Below are positions 44,621 to 57,334 of a stretch of 64,000 nt of DNA, piece after piece; within the stretch, counting starts at the first letter, position 1, and each line of letters starts with the position of its first letter. A program made the translations under genes and the position numbers. The notes beneath the pieces were generated by a model. It did not search any database, was not told the DNA's origin, and was given only the letters and a program-made list of their open reading frames with translations. This DNA comes from Branchiostoma floridae (Eukaryota; Chordata; Leptocardii; Amphioxiformes; Branchiostomatidae), in assembly GCF_000003815.2 (NCBI RefSeq), contig NC_049989.1:11117273-11181272 (forward strand), in the 5' to 3' direction.

Positions 44621-46028
44621 CAACCTAGAGGGAAGGGAGGAGAAAAATAGTCTAAAATTCCTCTCCCAAGGACACAATGCCGGAAATCGAACATTTGACT
44701 TATAGACCTTGTGTCCACTAGCCCAGCTACTAGATTATTTGACATCAACTAAGAACGCGTTTTTTCGAGGTAGGGCTAAACTAAGCACAAATTTTAGCAC
44801 TAAGCACGCTAATTACCCTCCATCGCCCTGGCCAGCTTCTCTAGTTCCCTTCCAGCTTGTTTAGTATAAACTTCTAGAACAGGTCTGATGAAACAACTAC
44901 CCTGACCTTATCTTTGCACATATCTGTGGTGAGTCCACCATACATATGTCTCTGGCAACTTCATTTTATAAACGTGCCAAAAGTTGCTTCAGAGTCAGCC
45001 TACTTTTGAGATCATTCAAACTAGAGTATCCCACAATGTCCACGCACATGAGACATTACATCAATCTAGATTGTGTTTATCTGCTAGTTACTCTTATACC
45101 ATTTCCTGGCCATTTAAGGCTTCCTGTTTATGAAGCTAAATATGGAAGTCTCGTACCCCCAAGTGGACACCACATTCCCGGAAGTACGTCATTGGTGGCA
45201 TTACACAACGCCTACACAGCATGCACCCGTCCTTGGAAGTCAACAATGTGGATGCAACTGAAGAATGGATGTGTCCCTTGAACTATTTTACGCACGAGGA
45301 CTCGAGTATTATCATGGCAGAAGGAACATACGTCTTCCCCAATAGATTTTTAGGGAGGTGAAAACTAGTAGGCTAAGGGTGGTTGCACATTCGGGCTGTA
45401 CTGTTGACGTTTTCGGAACCGTTATTCGTTACATGAAGTCGGTTTTAACAAAACCTTAAAAGTTACCAAGAAATTAAACTGTTCGCCAACTAAGAAGATC
45501 GGACTCGATCATTAGTATTTTCGACTGCATCGCATAGTCCTTGTCAGCTATAATCTGACCAAATTGCTCTGGACACGACGTTGTGCATGTGTGACGTCAG
45601 CAATGGGTCAAAGGTTGTTGGAAGTTGATAACGCCACCCGTCCCTGTTAATAGACAATTGGAGCGCCATGATATCTCCTGTACCTCTCTATGTCGTGTTA
45701 GGTATCTAGAATCCGAACACTCCAAAACAACTGTATGTCTCGGGTATTTATGCCAAAACTTTACACGTTTTATAATCGGCACAAAATTTGCCCTTTATTG
45801 CATTGTCTGCAATTTCAATAAATCAAATTAGATTAAAATTACCACGTCAAGTTGATTACAACCCCATCCAGTCTAGACTGATGATGTGATATATGCAGTT
45901 ATGGATGATATCAAAACTGTCGGGAGGGTCGTTCCCTTTATGAGAACAGTACCCAAGTTGAAGTGTAATTCTACCAGGCTCTGAAATTATGGCCTCACTT
46001 GGATGTCGCTGACATTAATGAAATAGTA

Positions 46029-46457
46029 TCATACATGAACACAATAGTGCACAAGTTGGAGGTGGAATTCCACAGGCTCCTCTTGATGAATAATAATGGC
46101 TAAATCACAGCCTCGCGTGGCTATTCGTGGCGTCCCAATAAACTCCCACGCGACCATCATTGCTCTAAAATTACGCTCCACCACATGATAACAGCCTATT
46201 TTGTTGTACCCTCGTGTAACGCCTACCCTGACCCCAATCTCATTAAATCTGCAATGCGTTTGATCGGTATTAATCATCCATGGGAATTCTCTCCAGTCTA
46301 ACCGGTACGCGCAGTGAATACTGTGTCCTTGTACCGGGGAGTTGTTACCCCGCAACAGGGTAATAAAAAGACCTGGCTGATAAAATGCTTGAGAGCACTT
46401 AAATGTGAGAGACATTGTATTGCGGGTGACGCCAGGAAAATCCCAGGAAATTACCAC
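46029..46457 (-). other. 142-codon open frame, unknown
   Basis: This is among the longest open frames outside repeats and exons in the window (MVISWDFPGVTRNTMSLTFK...). It has no recognisable domain, signal peptide or membrane helix. Codon composition does not look clearly coding. It may be chance or the remnant of a repeat. Confidence 0.15.
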
Positions 46458-47182
46458 ACGTAAATAAAGAGGGGAATTACGGTTGATATGACACTACAGA
46501 CTTGTGAGTCATATCAGGACATCAAGCAAGAATGAGATATATAGTGATACGCTATGATTGTTCAACGTTGTTATTTTGTCATTGCCGCTCGGCTACTCTC
46601 TCTTCGCAGCCAGGGGCTAAATTGCGAGAAGCTTACAACAGGCGGGGCTATATCGCAAGGGTTAGAGCGGCTGCCATTCTGCTCTAACTCCTAACTTATC
46701 GTGAAGAGTCCTTCCCAGTGTATGTGTTCAAAAACATAGGACTGCAGGATTTTAACCACTTCTCTTGTTTCTATACGTTTGGTGGGTTGTTTACAGGTGT
46801 ACAAAGAAGCTAGAAGATGTTGACTACTCTGTTAGCTTAGTATAACACCTTTGTATAGTTAACTCGTTTCTAATTTCCTGTATATGTTTGTTACATCATA
46901 CTATTAACGATCTGTATCCATATAGATATTAATGTACAATAAAGTTCTTCATTCTTCTTCTTCCTTAACGTTCCTTTGTTAGCTTTACGTCCCAAATGGT
47001 ATGAAGGAAATTGGGTATCTTCTTTGCCTAATGCGATGAATAGCATAAGAAACGCAATATGAGAAATTGTTTAAGGCTCAAAAGTTTTTGGGAACAGGTT
47101 TATAATTGTCTCTAGCCTCCGAGCTTCGCAACCATTACAGACACATTGCACAGTCCAATGGGATGTTGCTACGAAATGATGC

Positions 47183-47489
47183 ATGCTGGACTGTAAGCTT
47201 GTTCAAGTAATTATTGGGCTTCTTTTGGCCCCTTCGCTAAGTACTACAATGAAGCCAACCTTACAAATACCTTACCAAAAAAAAAAAAAAAACTACACTC
47301 GGGATTTTTCAGGAAACAAGTGGATCACAGAGATAAGTCTGGCACGTTTCAGTAGTAATTTATCTTCCCTAAGAGTTATCGGAAGCCTGTTATCGGCATT
47401 ACGGGCGCCACAGGTGGGACCACCGCCGGATGTCCCACAGGGAGCCGGCGATCTGATTTATCCCAGCATGCACCACACGTCGTCCTCGA
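47183..47489. other. Spacer upstream of a TATA promoter
   Basis: The frame that crosses this stretch includes a run encoded by poly-A and looks non-coding. No feature is supported here. Confidence 0.3.
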
Positions 47490-47499
47490 TATATAAATA
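47490..47499 (+). promoter_or_regulatory. TATA box (TATATAAATA)
   Basis: A near-consensus TATA box lies 50 bases before an ATG that opens a signal-peptide-like sequence. The expected start of transcription is about 47520-47525. Confidence 0.4.
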
Positions 47500-47539
47500 C
47501 AGCCTGAAGAGGCGAGTTGAGGGAGTCAAGATCGACACT

Positions 47540-47647
47540 ATGACGAGTGGAAGGCGTTCACAACCAGCAGTCTACGTTTTCTTTCTTCTTAGTATTTCTA
47601 AACTACTTGTTGTCTCTGGCAACTTACGCCGTAAAGTGTTAGGATAG
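47540..47647 (+). CDS. Candidate short secreted peptide or first exon with signal peptide
   Basis: The ATG at 47540 opens 35 codons: MTSGRRSQP, a hydrophobic core (AVYVFFLLSISKLLVVSG), then NLRRKVLG and stop. Positive charges before a hydrophobic core are the pattern of a signal peptide. GTAAAG within the frame (about 47630) could be a donor, giving a first exon that ends after SGNLR. It sits 40 bases after a TATA box. The open frame extends further upstream, so the start is chosen by the promoter. No family is recognised. Confidence 0.3.
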   Translation: MTSGRRSQPAVYVFFLLSISKLLVVSGNLRRKVLG

Positions 47648-47752
47648 CTCTCTAACGCCTGTGTCGTTTGTGTTAGGCGACATCAACGTTTGCATTGCAG
47701 ACGCAGCTGACTAATGTATCGATAAGGACACTTTCGTATTACGTTAAAACTT

Positions 47753-47833
47753 TGACGTCAGCAAGCGCCCGCGAGAATTGAGAGAAGAAAGCTGACGACG
47801 GAAGAAGTGTCAAAGACAGCAGCTATATATATA
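47753..47833 (+). promoter_or_regulatory. CRE plus TATA arrangement
   Basis: TGACGTCA (47753-47760) is a perfect palindromic CRE, followed about 65 bases later by TATATATATA (47824-47833). A GTAAGTA donor-like site lies at 47861. Together they look like a compact regulated promoter and short non-coding first exon. Confidence 0.35.
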
Positions 47834-48360
47834 CCGGCGTTGGACCGTAGGAACATCTAATGTAAGTACCCAGGACCTTTCTTTTCACCTTCTGTCAGAG
47901 ATTTCAATGGCAAAGCTGGTCGCATTCAGACCTTTCACTCACAGACATACATGCGATTGAAATTGGTTGCATACTGTACGGGCGACGAAAATACAGCAGC
48001 TATACCGGCGCTGGCTGGTCCATAGAAACAACTAATGTAAGTATATAGACCCTTTTTTTCCACTTTCTACTGGAGATTTCAATGTTAAAGCTGATCGCAT
48101 TCAGACACACAGAAATGTATGCAATTGAAATTGATTGTAAACTGTACGGGCGACGAAAAGACAGCAATGTTTCAATGTCCGAATCAGGCATTCGAATTTT
48201 CGAACGCGCCGCGCTGGCTTGCACAGAATGTATTACTAAGTGCATAGAACCTTTCTTTCCACTTTCTGGTGGAGATTTCAATGTTAAAACCGGTCGCATT
48301 CAGACACACAGAAATGTACGCGATTGAAATTGATTGTAAACTGTACGGCCTATGACGAAA
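47817..48360. repeat. Three tandem copies of a 170-200-bp unit
   Basis: Copies start at about 47817, 47994 and 48162. Each has GAGATTTCAATG, a CGCATTCAGAC block, GATTGAAATT and CTGTACGG. The first two also share AGCAGCTATA, TACCGGCG and the site TAATGTAAGTA. The third has a different start. Confidence 0.8.
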
Positions 48361-49268
48361 GAGCTTTATTCTGCGTGAAATTCTAATGTGTAATCGCCTT
48401 CGCTTCTTATTTGCACTCGCAAGTCTTCTGTCGTCGCACGACTTTAATGTTTAAGATTTTTTAACAGGCTGTGATAGAATTTACTCAGGCAAGAATCTAT
48501 GAGAGCCTTTACAACACATGTACGGCTATGAATCACAAGAATGTTGTTATGGAACGAGTGTTACCAGACCATGAAAACTAACAGACACCAGTAACTATAG
48601 AAGGCGTGGACAGGATTTTAGGTGTGCCCTTCTTGTATGTGAGATTTCGCACGTACAAAGCTGACTCCTGTATGGGTATCGAAGCCTGTTTCAGACTGAT
48701 AGTCTGCATGGCCGTGAGTAACCCCCAGAGACCGACCACGGAACCACAAAGCTCGATCTCTAATGCTATTGCAATTGCATTTCTCCTTTAAACCAATCCA
48801 ACTCTCACGGCGACAAGCAGATTCTTATGAAAATCATTTTAGGTGATCTTCAGATTACGTTTGGGTATTTCTTTTCTTTATTATCAAAGCCCTAATTAAG
48901 ACAATTTTATTTTAGATATTTCATATCCTCAAATATAATAAAAAACGATATCATCGGAATAAGCAGAACCTAAATGTTGGCTTGTAATGTGTTGGGGTCA
49001 GCAGTGTCGCTGCGATAGTAGAAGTTTTTCCTAGGAGAATTTCTAATGCATTTATTTTCTAGTTAATAGACGATTCCCTTTGGAGTCGCATGCCGTGAGC
49101 TGACATTGTTTCCTGCCCCTCAAATTTATTATGTCAAACGGGAAGCTCAGTGGTTTATTTGCATGGCAAAAGTGTATCCGTTTAAACGGATTTGCTACCA
49201 ATTCATCATTTGTATGAGACATTGAAGGAAAAAAAACGAAGGAAGCTACACCACAGGAAAGACTACTA
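48361..49268. other. No gene recognised
   Basis: No supported exon, RNA gene or element in this AT-rich stretch. Confidence 0.35.
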
Positions 49269-49435
49269 GACGAATTTCAGAGATAAAGAACGAATTTTCT
49301 TACGTTTTGTATATTTTGTCATATAATTACGTCATACTCTTACGTATTACGCAATACCTATATTATTAAAAAAAATCAGCGAAGATAACACAACAGAGTT
49401 GCAGTGAACGAACCCCGCAGTGCCGCACTGGTGCC
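49269..49435. repeat. Dispersed repeat, copy also at 63073-63235
   Basis: Both copies contain CGAATTTCAGAGATAAAGAA, CGAATTTTCTTACGTTTT and GAACGAACCCC, in the same orientation. Confidence 0.75.
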
Positions 49436-51419
49436 TCGAGTCCCCTTCAAACTGATGCCGTTAAGTTCAAGGAAGAGGTGATACAACACCCAAGGAACGG
49501 CCAGTAAGACAGCAGTACCGCGCCCTGGGTGGATTGCCCCAACATTAACACAAGGGGTGTTACCCAGTAACCATACAAGAACAAGGTACCACCTTTACTT
49601 GTGTCTACGACTGGTCTTCAAAACGTCCCATTGCGATGACCGCGTGTGAACCTTTGAAAAATAATAACCTGCATTTATTGCCAGAAAATCGATCCTGTTA
49701 GACTAGGTCGTTACACAATTCGATTTATATCTATAGGGACATAAATCTTAAAGTGACCTTGTGTATACTGATATGCCCCAATGTTTTTAGAGACGGCATG
49801 AATATCATTTGATGCTCATCAATTTTTGAAGCTGGTGATGTCATAACGCAGGTGTCCCTTTTTCCCAAACAAACATGAAAATGTTCGTGAGAAACTTCTT
49901 GACAATCGTATATCTATGCAACTGCAATTTTCGACAATACAGCATTTGGTTGTCAGCTTTGGGCCTAAGCCTAAAAGCGTCGAGCTCAAATACCGTGATA
50001 GCTTTTGTAGTTGCCATGCATTGCCTGCATGCTAACAAAGAGAGTTTCATTTCTGCGAATCTAAAGTTCAGTTATCGCCCGATGCTTATCTAAAAGCCTA
50101 GGAGCCACTGTCAGTTCCTCCATACTCTATGTAGTATTTTCATTCGGCTAGAATAGATTGAGGATATGTTTTCATTTCACAATGCCTCGCTCAACATCAC
50201 CATCCATTACACCCCCAGACAATGGGACTAGTGTTAAGATGATGAGTGACCTCTTGTTGGATTGGGGCCATAGAGTGATGGCACTATATATCTATACAAT
50301 AAGTCTACATTGAATGCAAAGTCTGAGTATCATAAAGTATCCTTTATAGTTATGTGTCTCAAAAAACTTTTCAATCACTGAAAACAGTCATACTCTCTTG
50401 ATTGTCTCAAGGATTTCTGCTAATTTTAAGTCGACTTTGGACACCAAATCAGCAGTTTTCAGCTTATTTGGGATATGATGTTGTCGCACGCCATAGTCTG
50501 AGACCAGAAATCATTTGGCGCGTACATTTGCTTATGGTCCAGATCTATTTTTAAGAAATACATGGCCCTCACAACTGGCAGGGCTTTTGTACCATTGTAT
50601 ATGTCAGACTCGCCTAAAAGCAATAACACAACTAGCACCATGGACAGGCACTGGCTAAACTTGGCAACGGATGACATACATACATACACACATAGCCTTT
50701 ATTTATTTTGACTAGATGACGACGTACCTTCAAATAAGGACACTTCACAGTAAGGTGATATTCCCTATAGTTCATTGCAGTCAGATGGTATTTCTGCTTT
50801 TCTTATCTCATGATTTAAATGCACCCCAATGCGGCGAATTCAAACACTACAGGAGTGTAAATGTGGGTGATTTATGTAGGTATTGGCTATTGGCGATGAT
50901 GCCTGGAGCATATAGTCACCACTTTAAGTACTGCTTTTAGTTGGCTGTTTCGAGTTATGTGCCAAAGGAGAGAGATTTATTTCTACATCCAACATCTATT
51001 ATATGTGAGTCAGGCAACACTTTGGAATATAAGTACAGTGGTCAGGAAAGGTACCCATATATAGGGAATGTATAATAATGACTGACGAGTCTTGCTCTCT
51101 CTTCCTTTGATGTAACATTAGCGCTTCTTTTACATGTAGCACTACCTCTTCAAGATCGATCTTGTTTGACATTACTCTGCAGCTTTCATTATCGATCAAA
51201 AAGAAAGACAGATGACCTCGTAGAAACATAGTCAAGGTCAGGTATCATTGAAATGCGGGTATTGGCTTAACTTGGTAATGGGACAATGGCTGACTCATAT
51301 ATTACATCCATACCGTCGTGTACTCTATCATATTCTGTACAAACAACTCCAGCAGGGATGCTAGTGTTACCCAAATGAAAGCAGAACTGCAATAGACGTC
51401 ACTTGAAGACAAAAGGAAA

Positions 51420-51647
51420 ATGTCCAGACTTTGCATGATGTACAAAATGACCAGTAAACTACTGGTGGACGTACCGACTGATAAGTATCTAACACCAGCT
51501 CAAAAACGAAGTAGAAACAGTCATGCCTTCAAGTACCAGAGTTACCAACCAAGGATTGATGTGTTCAAAAATTCGTATTTTCCCAGAACTATCGTAGAGT
51601 GGGATTTGTTTATCACCAAGCACAGTAGGGGCGTCTTCTCTGGATAA
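51420..51647 (+). pseudogene. C-terminal fragment of a non-LTR reverse transcriptase
   Basis: The frame reads RLCMMYKMTSKLLVDVP, then YLTPAQKRSRNSHAFKYQ, then FKNSYFPRTIVEWDLF. This is the usual C-terminal signature after the reverse transcriptase of CR1/jockey-like elements (RLxMLYKI...R.SR.NH..KY...FK.SFFPRTI.EWN). Everything upstream of it is missing, so it is a 5'-truncated remnant. Confidence 0.75.
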
Positions 51648-51654
51648 AGTTTTA

Positions 51655-51775
51655 AAGAACGCTTGCAGATAGATGTGTAAAAGGTAGGTGTACCATGTCG
51701 TTCAGTGTAATATAACCAGCTGCTGCCGCGTCGCGTGCCTGCGAAGCTGGTGTGTTACGTCGAAAGGCGGTTATA
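51655..51775. repeat. Dispersed repeat shared with 26940-27010 and 39110-39180
   Basis: The shared blocks are GCAGATAG-TGTG, TTCAGTGTAAT and GCCTGCGAAGCTGGTGTGTT. It follows directly on the reverse-transcriptase scrap but is probably a separate family. Confidence 0.5.
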
Positions 51776-52938
51776 CTGTCTATATAGACACAGATACATA
51801 GGTGCTACTGGAAAAAAAGGGATCTTTCCACGTTCGGTGTCAGATTTTTGCCTGGTTGCTTCATCGATCATGAGGATAACAAAAGTCCAGCTGGAAGTAA
51901 TTCAAGGGCAGTTATCGCGAACGTACGGAGGGCGTATGTAAGTATTAACTGCAGCTGTAAATAACTGTCACATCTTTCGGTCATACCTACAAACAATAAA
52001 TGAAGAAATACAGGAAATAGGGCCAGTTCAACGCCATGGCATTTCTTAGCATTAACGTTCCTCAAATTATATGTTGGCAGTAATCAATCTCAAACAAAGC
52101 TCAAATGTAATTTTCGACACGAACGACAAAAATGGATAAATAAAGATACAAACAAACAAATAAACAAGCAAAGACTGGAGATGGACAGTCGAAAAGTTGG
52201 GCACGTTCAATTTTTGAGTCGAAAATTACGTCTCAAGTTTGCGTTAAAGAGGACATTTTAGATCGATCAAAGTGCAAATGGTTGAAGAAAACTACTTTCC
52301 AGGACAGTGGACCTGAAAATGAATTTAAAGAACCTCATATATCACAACTGCCTGGAAAGACTCAGAAGCTGACGTTACATCAACCTTTCTTGATCTGGAC
52401 AGCTCGACATGAACACCAGGTTGCTTGGTAGCGGAAATCGAAACCAAGGAAATTAACTGCATCGACTACATCTAAAATTTTGCTTCGTTTAGGCATTAAT
52501 GTCAAAACTGCGACTTGTACCTGATTGATGTTTTTTTTAATATAACGTATGTTGTAGACATTTATGTTGGTCCAGCAAAAGTTGTATTGATCATACTAAC
52601 AGTGACTTAGTTGTAACATATGGCACGGAGGACCGAAACAGTATTCAAATCCTTTGGATGGATGCTAACAGAAAATCTACAGCGAACATAACTTACGTGC
52701 ATCTTTTATACATGCACAGCGCAGCATATGTTGACAATTATGATTTGTTCTAGCAGTAGTTTTTAAGTTTGTTAAGTTATTCCTAGCCATTCCATATCCT
52801 CTTAGATTATATGTTGCATAAGTTATATGCATGTAACAGAAAATCTAGCTTGATTGGATTGCAGCTATATTATTAACTTTCTATTTGCAGTAAAATAGGC
52901 AACGTTAACATTAGTTAGGGACGTCGGCACAGGGGAAG

Positions 52939-53188
52939 TGGTAGTCTTAGCCTCTACCAGGCTCCCCAGGCCGCTGGAAAAATAGTAGAAATTGGCCAAA
53001 TAGACAGAAAACACACCAGAGGAGTTGGTTGGCTAAGGAGTACAGTTTGCGACCTAACAGGCTCCTCATTTAGGTCGCAAACTGTACTCCTTGGCAAACC
53101 AACTCTTCTGGTGTGTTTTCTGTCTATTTAGCCAATTTCTACCATTATTCCAGCGACCTTGGGAGCCTGATAGAGGCTAGGGTAGTCT
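52939..53188. mobile_element. 232-bp hairpin MITE with 9-bp target duplication
   Basis: The two halves (52948-53058 and about 53075-53179) are almost perfect inverse copies separated by a 16-base loop. The ends are TAGCCTCTACCAGGCTCC and the inverse GAGCCTGATAGAGGCTA. TGGTAGTCT and GGGTAGTCT flank it, 9 bp with one difference, as left by Mutator-like elements. Confidence 0.8.
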
Positions 53189-53540
53189 CTACGCTAAAAA
53201 ATACTATGTTGGGGGAGGGGGGCTTATGCTGAAACCGTTGTTTATACTCTCCTACATGTACCTCAACCCCCACCCTTACAAAATGCCTGCCACCGCCTCT
53301 GTTAGTTCACCATTAAGGTCATGAATAATACATAGACCTTTACAGCATACGGCCAACATCAAGTCAGGGCTTTTAGCAGAGACACATTTCGTGAAACCTT
53401 TGGGGAATCATCTGCCGATCTGGATGCCGCCATCTGTAGTCCCAAGTCGAGATTTTCAAAGGTCAGAAGCTTTAGCTTAGATATGGAGTTGTCTACGACG
53501 TGCCGTATGATCAGCACTCGTGGCAATACGGTATCTCAAT

Positions 53541-53935
53541 CAGGGCAGTGGATAGGGGGGTTTATGTGGTAATCAGCTACTAGTAGCAGGACCTGGAGTG
53601 AAATCTTCAAGTTAGATAACAGGGCAGTGGATAGGGGGATTTACATGGGAATCAGTTTCTAGTATCAAGACCTGGAGTTAAATCTTCAAGTTAGATAACA
53701 GGGCAGTGGATAGGGGAATTTTCATGGAAATCAGTTACTAGTATCAAGACCTGGAGTTAAATCTTCAAGTTAGATAACAGGGCAGTGGATAGGGGGATTT
53801 ACATGGGAATCAGTTACTAGTATCAAGACCTGGAGTTAAATCTTCAAGTTAGATAACAGGGCAGTGGATAGGGGGATTTATATGGGAATCAGTTACTAGT
53901 ATCGAGACCCGGAGTTGAATCTTCAAGCTAGATAA
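53541..53935. repeat. Minisatellite, five copies of a 79-bp unit
   Basis: CAGGGCAGTGGATAGGGG begins each unit at 53541, 53620, 53699, 53778 and 53857, an exact 79-base period. Each unit ends with AAATCTTCAAGTTAGATAA or a close variant. The third and fourth copies are nearly identical. Confidence 0.95.
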
Positions 53936-54119
53936 CAAGCAAGCAAGCAGCTGGATAGAATCGTAGACGGCCAGACGTTTTAGATAACATCTGCTGTCTC
54001 TTGTCAGTAACTGAACCATGTACCAGAATATTGAGATCACCGGGACCACGTATCTAAGCACAATTCTGAATTGAAATGCAGAATACAATTCTAGCTAGGA
54101 TGAATTGATTGAAGACTAA

Positions 54120-56460
54120 GAGAAGACATGGTTAGCTAGATGGTGATAAGTGATTTTACTTCTGCTGTTTGATTTGTAAACAAACTCGTGGTATCTCCAT
54201 GTAGATCAACTGGTAGCAGACTCATAGTTGAGTTATGGTTCTAATTAGTTGGTAACTGTGAGATACCGGTTCAACGCTGGGTAGGACATTTCGAATGGGG
54301 CTGCACTCCTTTACTGGTTGGTGGGTATTCTGTGTTTAAGGAGGTGCCTCAAGCACGCTGAAGAGGTAGTGCTCGCTATCCTCTCTCCATAAGAATATAA
54401 CGTTACCAAGCTACTGAAACGGTAAGGAAGCTCTTCGCGCAAGTAGGTAATACAAGGGTCTGAAAGCGAGCGAACGAATGAGCGAACGTATTTAAAACTT
54501 TTCACATAACTCTGATGACCTCAATACGACCCGTACTATATAGTGAATGGTTCCCACTATCTGCTCATAGTTGAGCACATTTGTACCCCTGTTACTGGGA
54601 CAGTGCCAAAAGACCCTTAGTAATTACTGACTTGGAATCATACAGTAACTGTGGTCCCATAGCTATTACATGTTGGTAATGGGCAATTCGTGTGTCACAT
54701 CAGCATGCAATCTGTGTGCGTCTTCACACTTGGTTAAAACGCTGCGAGTTAGAAAAATGCTCTTCGCGGTAGTTCAAAGAAGAATATTTTCCAACAATCT
54801 TGACTAAATGGACGACTGGAAATGATAATAAAGCCTTACCCTGCTTTCCAACTCGCCCACTCGCAAAATTTCCTTTTCAAGGAGTGATTATGGAAACAGT
54901 CAGACATTCATTTTCCAAGAAGTCTAGTATCTTGAGACGTGCTCGAATGCCAAATGGGCTTCAATAAAGATTTCCACAAAGATTTCATCAGCGGACAGGA
55001 TATACAGAATCCACTATAGGCACGTTACGCTGTAATCAGGCCACGTCTGTCAATCATTGGTGCAGTCTGTCAACTTTTCTTACCTCCCACGCAGGGTGGA
55101 AAAGACCGGTTAGAGATTTTATCCAGCTTACGAAAATGTAACGTTGAGATGCACATCTAACATCTGGTGGAAATTGGTGCAACCCCCGGATTTTCCTTTG
55201 TTGTGCCGTACGCGTTTCTACCTCACATTTACAGACCTTCACATTTAAGCAATTTAAGCAAGTGCTGTCAACGTTATATCGGCGTACTTTAACTCTAACA
55301 TTCGGTGCGCTACGGGACTACACACCCGATGGGCTGCAATTCAATAAGATTAGGAACAAATTACTATGGTAAACATGCAGTGGCCACAGTCCAGAATCGA
55401 AACACGCACGGACCTTTCTTTCACCTCTGGCGCACGCAGGTCGGAAGGTTGCGGACAGAGATGGATTTCTAACCAGTTCTTTGCACAGATTTGTGCAAGG
55501 GAAACGAAGGGTCCGCATGGAATTACCATCCAATGGGCGCGAATTAAGTGGTCCACAGACTCCATCAGATTCCATTACAAGCCAATGCTTCCTAAGTGAT
55601 CCATTAATAGAGAAAGGGGAGGGAATAAGTGCACTTTGTCCAGCGTTCCCCTAATGAAGGACGTAATTATTGATTAGGTTACCCCCAGAAGAGTAAGTGC
55701 CTTATTCTGAGCATTGCGTTGATGTTACATTCCGGAAATTACTCGTACACGGGTGTAACGGTTAAGTCTTTTTTACAGTCTGCACAGGTATGTCTCGTAA
55801 CCGGCTTGGCGGATATCTGATAGTATGAAAATGTGTTTTCAGTAAATGGTTGAAGTCATATTAAAATACAAATATTGTATCCGACACATGAGATGAAATA
55901 AGTATGAATATCTACACCTATTTTATCTAGCAATCTAATTTCTATAAAGAGATGGTGCTTAGACATGATGTGGCATACTCATATTGTCATGTGTATACGA
56001 GGAATTCTTATCATTTCCCAATTCCAATTCTGCAGATGCAGAATACAGTGATTGATGATGATGAATGCATATGATACTAGCAACTCATGTAGTTAAACAG
56101 TTCTGTATGTATTTCATGTACAAGTTGCCACACATTGCATCCTTTACAGTGCAATAAAGTTCTTCTTCTTCGTATGAACAATTTAGTTCAGTTCATCCTC
56201 ATTGTACGAGTTGCCACGGATGATGATGCTGGCAATGAACATTGTGAAAAAATGTACATTCAAATAAAACGCTACCCCCAATGTTGCCGTAAACGCTGGG
56301 ACAAAGATTGGTTGATACACGTAATAACAATATACGTTTTGGCGTCAAAGGAATAACCAGTTTACTTGAAATTGACCTCGACCGTTGGCGTCCGAAGACC
56401 TACCCATGGACCAAATATCATCACAATCCTGCCAGCCAGTCTTAAGTTATGCTGTCCACA
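54120..56460. other. No gene recognised
   Basis: I find no exon with supporting splice sites and similarity. Short open frames on both strands at 55318-55599 overlap each other and look like chance. Confidence 0.35.
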
Positions 56461-56467
56461 AAATACT

Positions 56468-56660
56468 GCAAATGCAGAAACTTTCGCGGTGGTTTAATGT
56501 TCGCGGTTTTCCCCGTGGCTGCGAATTTAAAACAACCGCAAACATCTTTCCATGACAGTAAGAGACTGCGGTGCATGGTACTATCGCGAATTTAAAACCA
56601 CCGCGAAAATTCCATTTTCCCGCTACCACGAAATTAAATGCCCACGAACTTAAATACATT
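56468..56660. repeat. Dispersed repeat with TTCGCGG blocks
   Basis: Second copy of the 12653-12830 family. It has internal inverse symmetry (TTCGCGGTGGTTT against AAACCACCGCGAA), typical of a MITE. Confidence 0.65.
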
Positions 56661-57334
56661 TAAAGTACGCTAAAAAAGACGAGCTAACAACAACATTTTT
56701 CTTGGAGGTGACGAAGATAGAAAGAAATGATGTACACTGTGTTTTCTCTTTCATCTCCGCGCTGGTACGTTAAGTACGAACCATTCCCCTCTCAGGCTTC
56801 AACATCAAAGTGATAATCTGTCGAAAATGTGACATGGTTGTCTCTAATATCGGATAGAACCTGCTACAAACAACCAGGTGGCTGGTATGATGGATGTTCC
56901 TGTCTAACATTTCCTGTGTCAGTCGGAGCAATTGAGACATATGGATTACTCATGAATAACGATAAAACTGCTAAGAGGGTCGTTTGTAAAGTACCCTCCA
57001 GACGACCCAAAGTCGTATCGATCGTCTTTGGCATACTCCAGAGAATATCTTGAAGACATAAATGGCTCACAGAAGCGCCAAAATTAAGGTGTCAATGCTG
57101 TGGCAGTGTTTTGAGGTTGCTGTGTAACGCAAACTCCACTGTCCGGGACTTATTGGCCCCTCACCGCGGAGTTTGTGCTTCAACTGCCGAGGGAAACGTT
57201 ATAGAAAATTGTAACACCAATGGTGGTCGCAGCAATGTAGGGCCCGTAAGAATCGAGATCTTCTTCTTGATCTTGATTGGGTACTGGACAACGCCCCTCA
57301 GTTGGGGCAAAGCGTCCAGGGGGAGTGCTGCGCC

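Noticed and set aside
55318-55599. Three overlapping open frames of 71-85 codons on both strands
   Set aside because: They are mutually overlapping and show no domain, splice context or similarity.
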